Assembly: GCF_021295345.1 (NCBI RefSeq)
Contig: NZ_JAIMJB010000029.1
Location: forward strand, 1-38,333
Length of the DNA stretch: 38,333 nt
Direction of reading: 5' to 3'
From: Motilimonas eburnea
GTDB lineage: Bacteria; Pseudomonadota; Gammaproteobacteria; Enterobacterales; CBDFNC01
Shown one piece after another: positions 17,431 through 26,793 of the stretch (position 1 is the first letter of the stretch; each line of letters opens with the position of its first letter). The notes beneath the pieces were generated by a model that worked only from the letters and a program-made list of their open reading frames with translations, was not told the origin of the DNA and did not search any database. Made by a program: the position numbers and the translations under genes.

Positions 17431-17791
17431 AGATTTTTGCATGCGCTAAGGATATTGTGGCAAGCGGATTAAGCCCACTTGCCACCACTTAGTTGCCAAG
17501 GCGCTTAGTCTATCAGCCCTATTGGCTCATTTAAGATTTTGCTTTAACAGTATAATTCAACATAAATGTAATTTAATTACATAAAAACCCCATCTGAAGT
17601 GGGGAAACGGATTGAACGAAAATGACGCTTAGTTTATTTGACCCAGCGCCCATTTTGCGGATAGATTAGAGGCAAGCTAACGTAAAGCTTAGCGTTATTT
17701 TAAAGAATGGGGTTTTGTTAAAGCCAAAATCAAACCGTTTTTGGCTTAATAAAAAGTTGTAAAATCACAACAAATGTAAGGACAACAAGCA
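17431..17791. other. Intergenic region argE-ppc with several inverted repeats
   Basis: No gene is seen. Palindromic segments are: GGCAAG/CTTGCC (17459-17484), TGTAATTTAATTACA (about 17567-17581), CCCCA/TGGGG (about 17588-17604), and AAGCCAAAA/TTTTGGCTT (17721-17729 with 17739-17747). A short GTTGT/ACAAC repeat (17756-17760 with 17767-17771) lies just before the ppc ribosome site. None has a good T-run. The perfect AT-rich palindrome could be a regulator site, but I cannot name the regulator. The ppc promoter must lie here; I do not see a convincing -35/-10 pair. Confidence 0.5.
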
Positions 17792-20428
17792 ATGAACGAC
17801 AAGTATGCAGCACTACGCAGTAATGTAGGCTTGCTAGGGCAGCTGTTAGGACAAACCATCTCCAACCATCTCGGCGAAGAATTTCTCGAAAAAATCGAAA
17901 CTATCCGCCAGCTCTCTAAGTCGGCTCGCTCAGGTAATCAAGCAGACGGAGAGTTACTTGTTGCCATGTTAGCAGGTCTTTCCGATGACGAGCTACTGCC
18001 TGTTGCCCGCGCGTTTACCCACTTTTTAAACCTAGCGAACATTGCTGAGCAGTTTCATACCACTTCGCGCCATTGCGAAGCACAAGTATGTGCCCCCGAC
18101 CCCATTGATGAGCTATTTAGTAAACTAAAAGGCTCAGATGCCACCCCTGAGTTAATCAAAGCCGCCATTGAAGAAATGAAAATGGACTTGGTACTGACGG
18201 CACACCCAACGGAAATCACCCGTCGCACCTTGATCCATAAGCATGTAGCCATCAACAACTGCCTTGCGGCCCTAGAACTAAGCGATATCTCTGAGCGCGA
18301 AAAAGAAAAGCTACTCTACCGTTTAGAAGAGCTGATCAACCAAGCGTGGCACACCGACGAAATTCGTAAACAGCGCCCTACGCCTGTTGATGAAGCCAAA
18401 TGGGGCTTTGCGGTTGTAGAAAATAGCCTATGGCAAGCCGTACCAGAATATATTCGCAACCTCGATGAGCGCGTGCAAAAAAGCTTTGGTTTTGCCCTGC
18501 CGATTGATGCGGCTCCCGTTACGTTTACCTCTTGGATGGGCGGCGACCGCGATGGCAACCCGTTTGTTACCAGTAAGGTAACCGAAGAAGTGCTGCTATC
18601 AAGCCGCTGGGTCGCTGTAAACCTATTCTTGCAAGACATCGAACAGCTCGCCAGTGAGCTGTCGATGATGGACTGTAATGAAGCGCTACGTGAAGCTGCG
18701 GGTGAAGATGCCCACGAACCCTACCGTAAAGTACTTAAAGATTTGCGCGCAGATCTCAAAGAAACCTTGAATTACCTCACCGCAACGCTACAAGGTGAAT
18801 ACACGGAATCTCGCGATCTGATCAACCGCACCGAACAGCTCACCCTGCCACTCACGTTATGCTACGAATCACTGCACGACTGCGGCATGGGGATTATTGC
18901 TGATGGCTTGTTATTGGATGTATTACGTCGAGTCGCGTGTTTTGGTATTAACCTGGTTAAACTCGATATCCGCCAAGATGGCGAGCGCCACGGTGATGTC
19001 ATTGCCGAGCTGACCCGTTATTTAGGCATAGGAGACTACGCCAGCTGGAATGAAGAAGAGAAACAAAACTTCTTATTACAAGAGCTTAACAGCAAACGCC
19101 CGCTGATCCCGCAAGATTGGCAACCCCAACCTGACAACCAAGAAGTGCTTGATACCTGCCGCGTGGTGGCAAACACCGATCCGCAAGCGCTGGGGATTTA
19201 CATCATCTCTATGGCACGCCAAGCATCCGATGTATTAGCGGTACAATTACTGTTAAAAGAATGTGGCTGTACTTTCCGCATTCCCGTTGCCCCGTTATTT
19301 GAAACCTTAGACGACTTAAACAACGCAGAAGAGGTCATTAAGCGCCTATTTGCCGTTGATTGGTATCGCGGTTACATCAATGGCCAACAACACGTTATGA
19401 TTGGCTACTCAGATTCGGCCAAAGATGCCGGGGTACTGGCGGCAAACTGGGCGCAATATCGTGCTCAAGAAGCCCTGGTTGCGTTATGTGAAGAAAACAA
19501 GGTTCGTTTAACACTATTCCACGGCCGTGGTGGTACTATTGGTCGCGGTGGTGCGCCAGCTCATGCTGCACTGCTATCACAACCACCGGGCTCATTAAAA
19601 GGTGGCCTGCGTGTGACCGAACAAGGCGAAATGATCCGCTTTAAATTCGGATTGTCCAATGTCGCTCAACAGTCTCTTAACCTGTACACCGCCGCCATAC
19701 TAGAGGCAAATCTATTACCGCCACCCGCGCCGAAGCAAGAATGGCGTGACATGATGGATCAACTTTCTGAAGATTCGTGTACCGAATACCGTGGTATGGT
19801 GCAAGACGAGCCAGATTTTGTGCCTTACTTCCGTAGCGTAACCCCTGAGCTTGAGCTAGGTAAATTACCACTGGGCAGCCGACCGGCTAAACGTAAACCC
19901 AACGGCGGCGTAGAAAGCTTACGTGCGATTCCTTGGATCTTCGCATGGTCGCAAAACCGCTTTATGTTACCAGCTTGGTTAGGTGCAGGGGACGCCATGG
20001 GACGAGCATTAGAGCAAGGCAAGCAAGAGCTGTTAACCGAGATGTATCAAAGCTGGCCATTCTTCCATACCCGTTTAGAAATGTTCGAAATGGTGTTTAT
20101 GAAGGCTGACGAGCAATTAGCAAAATTCTATGAATCTAAGCTAGTGCCAGAAGAACTTTATGGCCTAGGCCAATCACTGCGTGACAAGCTCAAGCAAACG
20201 CGTGACTATGTACTACAAACCATTCCTAAGCATAAACTGATGGAAGATCAGCCTTGGATCAAAGAGTCGATTAACTTACGTAACCCGTACATAGATCCAC
20301 TCAACCTATTACAAGCTGAGCTTTTAAGCCGTTCGCGCGCCAATGGCGAAGAAATTTGCCCAAATATAGACCAAGCTTTGATGGTCACCATAGCCGGGAT
20401 TGCAGCAGGCCTTCGCAACACGGGCTAA
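17792..20428 (+). CDS. ppc: Phosphoenolpyruvate carboxylase
   Basis: Carboxylates PEP to oxaloacetate, replenishing the TCA cycle and feeding aspartate-family and glutamate-derived amino acids. The 878-residue length matches the bacterial enzyme (E. coli 883). The two PROSITE-type catalytic blocks are clear: [12 protein letters not shown] with catalytic H138, and [14 protein letters not shown] near 577-590. [13 protein letters not shown] (about 249-261) and the C-terminal RNTG, which inserts into the inhibitor site, are intact. ATG 17792 follows AAGGACAAC. It follows argE in the same direction, as ppc neighbours argE in E. coli. Confidence 0.97.
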   Translation: MNDKYAALRSNVGLLGQLLGQTISNHLGEEFLEKIETIRQLSKSARSGNQADGELLVAMLAGLSDDELLPVARAFTHFLNLANIAEQFHTTSRHCEAQVCAPDPIDELFSKLKGSDATPELIKAAIEEMKMDLVLTAHPTEITRRTLIHKHVAINNCLAALELSDISEREKEKLLYRLEELINQAWHTDEIRKQRPTPVDEAKWGFAVVENSLWQAVPEYIRNLDERVQKSFGFALPIDAAPVTFTSWMGGDRDGNPFVTSKVTEEVLLSSRWVAVNLFLQDIEQLASELSMMDCNEALREAAGEDAHEPYRKVLKDLRADLKETLNYLTATLQGEYTESRDLINRTEQLTLPLTLCYESLHDCGMGIIADGLLLDVLRRVACFGINLVKLDIRQDGERHGDVIAELTRYLGIGDYASWNEEEKQNFLLQELNSKRPLIPQDWQPQPDNQEVLDTCRVVANTDPQALGIYIISMARQASDVLAVQLLLKECGCTFRIPVAPLFETLDDLNNAEEVIKRLFAVDWYRGYINGQQHVMIGYSDSAKDAGVLAANWAQYRAQEALVALCEENKVRLTLFHGRGGTIGRGGAPAHAALLSQPPGSLKGGLRVTEQGEMIRFKFGLSNVAQQSLNLYTAAILEANLLPPPAPKQEWRDMMDQLSEDSCTEYRGMVQDEPDFVPYFRSVTPELELGKLPLGSRPAKRKPNGGVESLRAIPWIFAWSQNRFMLPAWLGAGDAMGRALEQGKQELLTEMYQSWPFFHTRLEMFEMVFMKADEQLAKFYESKLVPEELYGLGQSLRDKLKQTRDYVLQTIPKHKLMEDQPWIKESINLRNPYIDPLNLLQAELLSRSRANGEEICPNIDQALMVTIAGIAAGLRNTG

Positions 20429-20450
20429 GTGATTCTTGCTTAACAGATAA

Positions 20451-20470
20451 AGCGGGCCGACAGGCTCGCT
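20451..20470 (+). terminator. Possible weak terminator hairpin after ppc
   Basis: AGCGGGCC and GGCTCGCT form an 8-bp stem with one G-U pair around a GACA loop, 23 nt past the ppc stop. The downstream sequence is only TGTTCGC, so intrinsic termination would be weak. Confidence 0.35.
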
Positions 20471-20569
20471 TGTTCGCTCCTCTAACAACAAATTTTTCTC
20501 ATCTCTCATCGCTCTACCTTATTGCCGCATAAAAATAGCCTAATGTTGTAGCAGAGGGAGGAGCAAAAC

Positions 20570-21358
20570 ATGAAGCTTGCTTGTCTGCCATTACTTTGGT
20601 TTATTTGCTCATTATCACATGCTGGAGAAGCATTAGAGTTAGTGCTGCCTGCGAGTAAGGATGGCAGTCACGAATATTACCATGAAATTTTAGTGCGCTC
20701 GTTAGCAGCCCAAGGCATCGAGGTCAGCATCATCACCCCCTATAGCCATATTCCTCAGAAACGCTCCGTTCGCTTGCTACAAAGTGAAATGTTGTCACTA
20801 TTTTGGATGATAGAAACCCCCGAACGAGACCAACAATACACCAAGGTCAACGTGGGCTTAACTAACGGGCTCATTGGCAAACGTGTGCTATTGGTGCCTA
20901 AGCAAGATAGACGTAGATACAGTCAGGTAAAAAGCCTAGCAGACTTTAAGGCCCTTGGTGTGGTAGGTGGATTCGGCGCCAATTGGTTCGACATTGAAGT
21001 TTGGCAGGCCAATGATCTGGCCTATGTAGTAAGAGATGGTGAATGGCGCGCCCTGTATGGCATGCTATCCACCACAGGTGGTATCAATTATTTTTCTCGA
21101 GGTATCAATGAGATCATCGCCGAACAAAGGCAATACCCCTATCTGGCCATTGAGCCGCACTTGTTGCTCGTTTATCAGCGCGATTTTGTCTTTTACCTTA
21201 ATAAACAAACCGCCCACCTCAAACCCATATTGGAATCTGCCCTACAAAAAGCCAAGGCTTCAGGCCTAATGGAGCAGATCATCACAGAATATTGGGGCGA
21301 ACATTTTCGTCAGCTTAATTTACAAAACCGCTTAACCCTGAAACTGATTACCCCGTAA
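20570..21358 (+). CDS. Orphan periplasmic solute-binding-like protein
   Basis: An exported 262-residue protein. The signal peptide is about residues 1-18 (hydrophobic LPLLWFICSL, cleavage near SHA). The mature part has the look of a type II periplasmic binding protein of the SBP_bac_3 kind: an opening ELVLPASKDGSHEYYHEILVRSLAAQG, a hinge near KSLADFKALGVVGGFG, and a terminal helix near SALQKAKASGLMEQIITEYW. No permease or ATPase genes adjoin it, so it is not an obvious part of an ABC importer. Marine gammaproteobacteria often have such stand-alone proteins of unknown role. The ligand is not predictable. AGGGAGGAG precedes the ATG. Confidence 0.7.
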   Translation: MKLACLPLLWFICSLSHAGEALELVLPASKDGSHEYYHEILVRSLAAQGIEVSIITPYSHIPQKRSVRLLQSEMLSLFWMIETPERDQQYTKVNVGLTNGLIGKRVLLVPKQDRRRYSQVKSLADFKALGVVGGFGANWFDIEVWQANDLAYVVRDGEWRALYGMLSTTGGINYFSRGINEIIAEQRQYPYLAIEPHLLLVYQRDFVFYLNKQTAHLKPILESALQKAKASGLMEQIITEYWGEHFRQLNLQNRLTLKLITP

Positions 21359-21373
21359 TCATCGCTTCATGGC

Positions 21374-21409
21374 CCCTTAGTGACTTGCTTTAACCGCAGC
21401 CACTAAGGG
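21374..21409. terminator. Inverted repeat between convergent genes, possible bidirectional terminator
   Basis: CCCTTAGTG (21374-21382) and CACTAAGGG (21401-21409) are perfect 9-bp inverted arms around an 18-nt loop. They lie in the 61-bp gap between the solute-binding-like gene and the convergent hydrolase gene. No T-run follows on either strand. Confidence 0.45.
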
Positions 21410-21419
21410 CCCTAACACC

Positions 21420-22898
21420 TTATCGGCGAGGGTTTTGCTGAACAGGGTGTGGCTTAAAGCCACCTGTACGGCTGCGCTTCATTAAACCACCGTCACAGGT
21501 CAGGAAATCCTGCGCGGCGGCTGGGTCTAACAAGTACGCCGTGGTTGCATCATCAATACAGTCACTGCCGCGATAACTAAAGCCATGCTCAACCACATTC
21601 TCTACACGGATAAAGCGCGTTAAGCTAGCAAAGCTTTGCGCCATCGCCTCGGCCCAAACATAAGAGGTACGGGTGTCATACTCACCACCAATGATCAAAA
21701 TCGGCGTTTGCAATTTTACATCCATGTCGGTTAATGGCGCTACCGGATCTTGTACACCCGGCCAATCGGCACACATAAACGCATTATAGTGGAAGGTAAC
21801 AGGACCATAGACTGGCGCATTAGTTGAAAAGTCTGTTTCCATCGCCCAAACTTCTGCATTGGTCAGAGGGCTGAGTTCATCAGCACACAGCACCGCTTTA
21901 AACATCGCACTCGCGCGCGCATCATCGGCTGGGTTTTGCGGTTGCCACCACGGGGTACTGGCCACCAGACTATTGAGCAATTGTGTATTGCCATTATCTA
22001 ATAATTCAAACGCCCCCGCCTTTTGATGCTGCCAGTAGCCATACGAAGATGACTCACGTAATGCATAAAGCGCCCCCAAAGCCGTGTCTAGGGTTAATTC
22101 GCCATCATTAAGTTGTAATACACCATCTTGGTATAAATAGTACGACGCGTCTTTAAGGGTTTGATAGCGCGCATCACTCTCCAAACGAAAACGGGCTGCC
22201 AGCTCATACCCTGCGGCATCATCTTTAAAGAACTCTGCCGCATTACTTAAATCTGGCGACATGGGCGCATCCAGCACCAAGGCTCTCACGCGCTCAGGGT
22301 AGGTATTAGCATACACACTACCTACTCGCGTGCCATAAGAATAACCTAGAAAGCTGATTTGCTCTTCACCCAAGTGAGTACGCAAGGCATCGATGTCTTT
22401 TACCAAAGTATTGGTACTGATATTGGCCGCCTTGGTCGTATTAAACGCGTTACACGCATTAATGTCGGTGGCTAACTTAGTCGCGCATTGAGTGAGCTCT
22501 TTGGCATAAGCACTTTGTCCTGTTCCACGCGGGTCCAGTGCAACTAAATCAAACTGTTCTACGATTTTGGGATCAAACTGGCCTGAGTCAACTAACCAAG
22601 CTAAGGTGGTATGGGCTTCACCACCCGGGCCACCAAAGTTAACAAACAAGGTGCCAATCCGATTGGCTTCATCGGTGGCTTTATGAATGGCGTAAAACAC
22701 CTCAACGGTCGAACCATCGTCATTAAGGTAGTTTGTCGGTACGACTAATGTGTCACAGACAAAACCAGTCGCGCAATCGGGCGCATCGACGGGCGTCTCA
22801 ATTGCGGTAGAGAGCTGATTACTACTGCCACCTCCACCGCCACAGCCTGCTAATAAAATAGTGGAAACCGCACTTACCAGTAATGTTCTTTTCATCAT
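21420..22898 (-). CDS. Lipoprotein alpha/beta-hydrolase, tripeptidyl aminopeptidase family
   Basis: A predicted outer-layer or periplasmic serine peptidase of the proline-iminopeptidase/SlpD-E/TAP group. The signal peptide ends in a lipobox (LLAGC, Cys19), followed by a Gly/Ser-rich spacer. The oxyanion segment is NFGGPGGEA (87-95). The catalytic triad is readable as S187 (GYSYG, 185-189), D408 (GGEYDTRT) and H438 (VVEHGF). CADWP (376-380) and the C-terminal domain are typical of TAP-like proteins. It probably releases N-terminal residues from peptides; substrate unknown. Start ATG 22898 or the next codon (22895). No operon partner. Confidence 0.87.
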   Translation of the reverse strand: MMKRTLLVSAVSTILLAGCGGGGGSSNQLSTAIETPVDAPDCATGFVCDTLVVPTNYLNDDGSTVEVFYAIHKATDEANRIGTLFVNFGGPGGEAHTTLAWLVDSGQFDPKIVEQFDLVALDPRGTGQSAYAKELTQCATKLATDINACNAFNTTKAANISTNTLVKDIDALRTHLGEEQISFLGYSYGTRVGSVYANTYPERVRALVLDAPMSPDLSNAAEFFKDDAAGYELAARFRLESDARYQTLKDASYYLYQDGVLQLNDGELTLDTALGALYALRESSSYGYWQHQKAGAFELLDNGNTQLLNSLVASTPWWQPQNPADDARASAMFKAVLCADELSPLTNAEVWAMETDFSTNAPVYGPVTFHYNAFMCADWPGVQDPVAPLTDMDVKLQTPILIIGGEYDTRTSYVWAEAMAQSFASLTRFIRVENVVEHGFSYRGSDCIDDATTAYLLDPAAAQDFLTCDGGLMKRSRTGGFKPHPVQQNPRR

Positions 22899-23015
22899 AT
22901 CCTTGTTCTCATTGCTGTAAAAAACGATAAAGTCGCTTTAAGCTAACACAAGGACATAATATGTCAAAATAATTATTTTATATTTTTTTGCTTTTTAGCG
23001 TTTTTTGTAATGCCA

Positions 23016-23540
23016 TCACCTACTCGCATGTTTGATACGACTCAATGCAACTGGTGTGATCCCCAAGTAGCGTGCAATGTCATTTTGTGTCACTCGACGC
23101 AATAAATCAGGCCGCTCGGCCTTTAACTGCAGGTAGCGTGTGGTCGCATCTAAACATAAGAACTCATACTCACGTCGCTCTTTTTTTTGTGCTAACTGAA
23201 TCAAAGCATCGAGCATAAAACGGCTCAGCTCTAAATCGTTTAAGGTGTGTTCAAACAGGGTATCAAACCTCACCTTGGCTAACTCAGCAGGCTCCAATGC
23301 CACCAAGCTAAAGGTGCAAGCTTGGCGCCCAACAACCGCCGACAAATTGGTGATCATATTTTGTTCAGCGATAAAGGATTTAACCAACTCCTTACCATCG
23401 GGTTGCAAGTAATAAGCCTTGAACAGCCCCTGATTAACCCAATACAAGGCATCTTCTAACTCACCTTGACGAAATAAATGCGCTCCAGCATCAAGCTGAA
23501 CAATTCGACCATGATTTTTAATGTATTGTTTTATATCCAT
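23016..23540 (-). CDS. Crp/Fnr-type transcriptional regulator
   Basis: A short (174 aa) regulator. Residues about 10-110 form a cyclic-nucleotide-binding-like beta barrel (GAHLFRQGE, LYWVNQGLFKAYYLQPDG). A dimer helix follows, and then a C-terminal HTH (TQNDIARYLGITPVALSRIK). There are no Fe-S cysteines as in Fnr and no obvious cAMP-binding residues, so the effector is unknown. The recognition helix resembles the compact Crp/Fnr group used for local control. It is divergent from the SDR-TVP38 pair with 148 bp between starts, so that pair is its likely target. Confidence 0.85.
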   Translation of the reverse strand: MDIKQYIKNHGRIVQLDAGAHLFRQGELEDALYWVNQGLFKAYYLQPDGKELVKSFIAEQNMITNLSAVVGRQACTFSLVALEPAELAKVRFDTLFEHTLNDLELSRFMLDALIQLAQKKERREYEFLCLDATTRYLQLKAERPDLLRRVTQNDIARYLGITPVALSRIKHASR

Positions 23541-23659
23541 CCAATTAAGCCCTGCCTCAATCCTTTGCTTATGGCTTCAAATCGGCTCCGACAGAATTAG
23601 CCGCAACCATATTTTTCACGTTTTAACTTAGGTTAATTTCAGCCGTTTTCACCATCGCT

Positions 23660-23690
23660 ATAGTCAGCTTGAACCAAAGGAGCTGACTAT
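23660..23690 (+). promoter_or_regulatory. Perfect 10-bp inverted repeat over the SDR start site
   Basis: ATAGTCAGCT (23660-23669) and AGCTGACTAT (23681-23690) are perfect inverted arms around an 11-base spacer. The left arm overlaps a TATAGT -10-like box (23659-23664). The spacer holds the AAAGG ribosome site, and the right arm runs into the ATG (23689). It could be an operator for the divergent Crp/Fnr-type regulator. In a transcript starting upstream, it could be a hairpin that hides the start codon. Confidence 0.55.
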
Positions 23691-24420
23691 GTCATTAACT
23701 AACCAAACTATTGTTATTACAGGTGCAACATCGGGTATCGGCTATCAGTTAGTCAAGCAGCTTGCGCCGCAAAATCAAATTATTGCTCTGGCACGCTGCC
23801 CTCAGAAGCTCGCGGAGCTAGCGCAAACCTTTTCCAACATTCAAACCATTCAAGTTGATCTTGGTGATCCTGACGCGCTCGAAACCAAAACCAAAGAGCT
23901 AATAACCCGTGCCCAGCCGATAGATATACTGATCAACAATGCCGCCATTCAAAACACACCCGCGTTTATTGATACCGATTTTAACTATCAAACGATCAGT
24001 CGCGAAATCACGGTTAACTTTACCTCTGTCTGTCAGCTGACGTATTTGCTGTTGCCGCAAATCTTGGCCAGTAAACAAGGCAAGATAGTCAATATAAACT
24101 CAGGGCTCGCCTTAGCCCCAAAAAGCCAATCCGCGATTTATTGCGCGTGTAAAAGTGCCATGTTCAGTCTTACCCTATCGTTACGTTACCAGCTCGCCCA
24201 AAGCCATCTCAGCGTGCAGCAGGCCTTGCTTCCCCTCGTTGATACTGCGATGACGCAAGGCCGAGGCCAACATAAGTTAACCGCACAAGAAGCGGCCGAG
24301 CGGATCATCATGGGGATCCAAACCAATCAATTAGATCACTTTATTGGCAAGGTAAAACTGCTGAGCTGGCTCAAACGATTCAGCCCCAGTTTCGCTTACC
24401 GCTTGATGCAAAACGCCTAA
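23689..24420 (+). CDS. Short-chain dehydrogenase/reductase (SDR) family protein
   Basis: A 243-residue classical SDR, an NAD(P)-dependent oxidoreductase. The cofactor motif TGATSGIG is at 11-18, NNAA at 83-86, and the catalytic residues are S138, Y151 and K155 (YCACK). The overall pattern resembles DltE-like SDRs; the substrate cannot be assigned. An AAAGGAG site precedes ATG 23689. The TVP38-family gene starts 12 nt after its stop, so the two are probably one transcript. The divergent Crp/Fnr-type gene is the probable regulator. Confidence 0.9.
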   Translation: MSLTNQTIVITGATSGIGYQLVKQLAPQNQIIALARCPQKLAELAQTFSNIQTIQVDLGDPDALETKTKELITRAQPIDILINNAAIQNTPAFIDTDFNYQTISREITVNFTSVCQLTYLLLPQILASKQGKIVNINSGLALAPKSQSAIYCACKSAMFSLTLSLRYQLAQSHLSVQQALLPLVDTAMTQGRGQHKLTAQEAAERIIMGIQTNQLDHFIGKVKLLSWLKRFSPSFAYRLMQNA

Positions 24421-24432
24421 TAAGGAGCAAAC

Positions 24433-25101
24433 ATGAAATCATTAATCAAAATCATGCTGATCTTAGGATTAGGCTTTGCTGCCACCTTCGTTGTGATGAA
24501 AGGACTTGGCATTTTAACTATTGAACAGATATCAACTTGGTTAAATCAAGCCAGCGAACTCGCACCACACTACCTGATCGGGCTTGTCATCAGCTTGTTA
24601 TTGTTGGATTTATTGATCGCAATGCCGACACTCACCATCATCATCTTAGGCGGGTATTTTTTAGGCTTTTATCAAGGCATGCTCGCGGGAGCAACAGGGT
24701 TAATGTTAGCAGGCATAGCCGGTTATGGACTCAGCCGTTGGTTGGGACAGCCTTTTGTTGCTCTGATCATTCGCGATCAGACCAAACGAGATGAAATGCT
24801 GAGCAGCTTCAGTCATTACGGCGCCGTAATCATCTTACTTTCAAGGGCGATGCCCATTTTACCCGAAGTCAGCGCGTGTATGGCGGGCTTGAATAAAATG
24901 CCTTGGTTACGCTTTATTTCAATATGGAGCTTAAGCGCGATCCCCTATGCAGCCATAGCAGCTTATGCTGGATCCATGAGTAGCTTACAAGATCCCAAAC
25001 CCGCCATCTTGACCGCCGTGGGGTTAAGCTGCTTTTTTTGGTGCGCTTGGTATGCCTTTATGCGTAAAAACAAAGCGCAGATTAAGCCCAGTGAGATTTA
25101 G
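24433..25101 (+). CDS. TVP38/TMEM64 (VTT domain) inner-membrane protein
   Basis: A 222-residue polytopic membrane protein with about five or six hydrophobic segments. The VTT/SNARE-associated domain features are visible: IAMPTLTIIILGGYFLGF near 65-85, the GxxGYGLSRWLGQ block near 95-110, and SRAMPILPEVSACMAGL near 135-152. Relatives are linked to lipid scrambling or flippase activity and membrane homeostasis, but this protein's role is unknown. TAAGGAG precedes the ATG, and it follows the SDR gene closely. The SDR pairing may point to lipid or quinone chemistry, which is only an inference. Confidence 0.85.
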   Translation: MKSLIKIMLILGLGFAATFVVMKGLGILTIEQISTWLNQASELAPHYLIGLVISLLLLDLLIAMPTLTIIILGGYFLGFYQGMLAGATGLMLAGIAGYGLSRWLGQPFVALIIRDQTKRDEMLSSFSHYGAVIILLSRAMPILPEVSACMAGLNKMPWLRFISIWSLSAIPYAAIAAYAGSMSSLQDPKPAILTAVGLSCFFWCAWYAFMRKNKAQIKPSEI

Positions 25102-25156
25102 TTAAAGTCAATCACGCGTCCGGCATTTATCGATGATAAGGCTGTCTATGGATGGC

Positions 25157-25639
25157 CTAAACAGCCCACTTGCTGTAGGGATGTTGCATTAGCTGAGAAT
25201 TATAGTAGCGTTTGTCGCCCGTGACCTCTTCACCTAACCAGCTCGGTTTTACAAATTGCTCATCAACATGGCTTAGCTCGATCTCGGCAACCACCAGCCC
25301 AGCGTTTTCACCATAAAACTCATCTACTTCATAGGTATGCTGGCCAACTTCAACTAAATAACGGGTTTTATCGATAACACCGGGCTCACATAAGGCCAAC
25401 AAGGCTTGCGCTTCACTAAGAGGGATTTTACGCTCCCACTCAAAACGACTTAAACCCGCAGCATCACTGATACCTTTAATGGTTAAAAAGCCTTGCTCGC
25501 CTTTAATTCTCACCCTAACACATCGCTCGGGAGCCGAATTTAAATAGCCTTGGGTAATACGCTCTGAACTGCGCGCATCTTGCTTAAATTCACCTGCCAG
25601 CAAAAACTTACGTTCGATTTCTTGTAACACCTGCGCCAT
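25157..25639 (-). CDS. CYTH domain protein (inorganic triphosphatase-like)
   Basis: A 160-residue protein that is entirely a CYTH domain. The EIERKF signature sits at 7-12. Paired Arg/Lys/Glu residues follow on successive strands (CVRVRIKGEQGFLTIKG, FEWERKIP, VAEIELS), forming the charged tunnel that binds triphosphate and divalent metal. Bacterial relatives hydrolyse tripolyphosphate or similar compounds; the true substrate is not known here. It ends in a KRYYNSQL block typical of the short single-domain forms. It is convergent with the TVP38 gene and divergent from the AraC/GyrI regulator gene. Confidence 0.9.
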   Translation of the reverse strand: MAQVLQEIERKFLLAGEFKQDARSSERITQGYLNSAPERCVRVRIKGEQGFLTIKGISDAAGLSRFEWERKIPLSEAQALLALCEPGVIDKTRYLVEVGQHTYEVDEFYGENAGLVVAEIELSHVDEQFVKPSWLGEEVTGDKRYYNSQLMQHPYSKWAV

Positions 25640-25757
25640 TTCACACCTTTTTGTTTGGCAAAAGTATGTTGATGTTAGCCTGCAGGCCCTAAACTAAGCA
25701 AACATTATCAAATCAACCTGGTTTAAGCTGAAATCGTCAAATAATTAGCAGGAAATA

Positions 25758-26654
25758 ATGATGAAGGAATGTACCCAACTTGGCTACCAACAACGGCTAG
25801 TTAGAGTGGTGGACTACATCTATCAAAACCTAGACGCCCCACTGGATGTAAACACCTTAGCTGATGTCGCTTGTATGTCACCGTACCACTTTCATCGTAT
25901 CTACCGATTAATGACGGGTGAAACGATCAACACTTCAATAAGGCGATTGCGCTTATCTATGTCTGCTTCGGATTTGATCCGCACCGACAACTCCATTGCA
26001 AGCATAGCCAAGAAGTTTAGCTATTCCAGCATTGAAGCCTACAGCCGTGCATTTACCAAGTTGTTTCGACAACCGCCCAGTGAATATCGGCAATTACATC
26101 GCTCTTCACCAAACACGTTAGCGCAACTATCACCTCAGAATTGGATGAAATTCCAGCCTCTTTATGATCAGGAGAATCAGCTTATGTACCCAGTAGAAAT
26201 AACGGAAATACCGACCATCCACCTCATCGGCGTTAAGCATCAAGGCGACTATATGAAAATAGGTCAAGCCTTTGACAAGCTTTGCATGTATGCCGGCAGT
26301 CATAACTTATTCACCGAGCGCAGTCGCAGCTTTGGTATTTATTATCACGACCCGAAAACGGTGCCCATCGAAGAGTTGGAATCGATTGCTTGTATCAGTG
26401 TCGATGATCCCAATCAAGTGATTGACGATGAGCAAATCATCAAGCTATCGATTCCTGCCGGCCGCGCAGCCACCTTGATGTTCAAAGGGCCATACGCCGA
26501 ATTAGAGCAACCCTACGCCTGGTTATTCGGCCAATGGTTACCACAGAGCGAACAAAGCTTAGCGGATCACCCCGCCTTTGAGGAATACCTAAATGCGCCG
26601 CAAGATACCGCCCCGCAAGACCTACTAACGCGAATTTATTGCTTACTTAAGTAA
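25758..26654 (+). CDS. AraC-family regulator with GyrI-like effector domain
   Basis: Residues about 8-110 form an AraC-type double HTH (DVNTLADVACMSPYHFHRIYR, then SIASIAKKFSYSSIEAYSRAF). From about 140 to the end (298) there is a GyrI-like/AraC-effector-binding domain (YPVEITEIPTIHLIGVKHQG, and a terminal IYCLLK strand). This is the Rob/SbmC-like arrangement, often a sensor of small, frequently toxic, ligands. An ATG 3 nt downstream is an alternative start. It stands alone; the downstream solute-binding-like gene is separated by a hairpin, so a shared transcript is doubtful. Confidence 0.9.
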   Translation: MMKECTQLGYQQRLVRVVDYIYQNLDAPLDVNTLADVACMSPYHFHRIYRLMTGETINTSIRRLRLSMSASDLIRTDNSIASIAKKFSYSSIEAYSRAFTKLFRQPPSEYRQLHRSSPNTLAQLSPQNWMKFQPLYDQENQLMYPVEITEIPTIHLIGVKHQGDYMKIGQAFDKLCMYAGSHNLFTERSRSFGIYYHDPKTVPIEELESIACISVDDPNQVIDDEQIIKLSIPAGRAATLMFKGPYAELEQPYAWLFGQWLPQSEQSLADHPAFEEYLNAPQDTAPQDLLTRIYCLLK

Positions 26655-26673
26655 CCCTTTAAGTCACCCTAAC

Positions 26674-26707
26674 GAACAAACAGCCCCTATTTGGGTGCTG
26701 TTTGTTC
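26674..26707 (+). terminator. Hairpin after the AraC/GyrI regulator gene
   Basis: GAACAAACAGC (26674-26684) and GCTGTTTGTTC (26697-26707) form a perfect 11-bp stem with a 12-nt loop whose CCC/GGG bases can extend it. It starts 20 nt past the stop codon. No long T-run follows, but the stem's 3' arm is T-rich. Confidence 0.6.
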
Positions 26708-26793
26708 AGCAAAACCTTGAGCTATTCAATCCTTTTCTGGTTCATCTTGGGCTATGCTAAAACACAAGTCATTGTTCGAATCAATTAAGGCCC

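Noticed and set aside
17567-17581. AT-rich perfect palindrome TGTAATTTAATTACA as an ARG box
   Set aside because: It lacks the TGAAT/ATTCA core and has no partner at 21 bp, so I do not assign it to ArgR.
18316-18639. 107-residue minus-strand reading frame
   Set aside because: It is antisense to conserved ppc sequence; no ribosome site or family resemblance.
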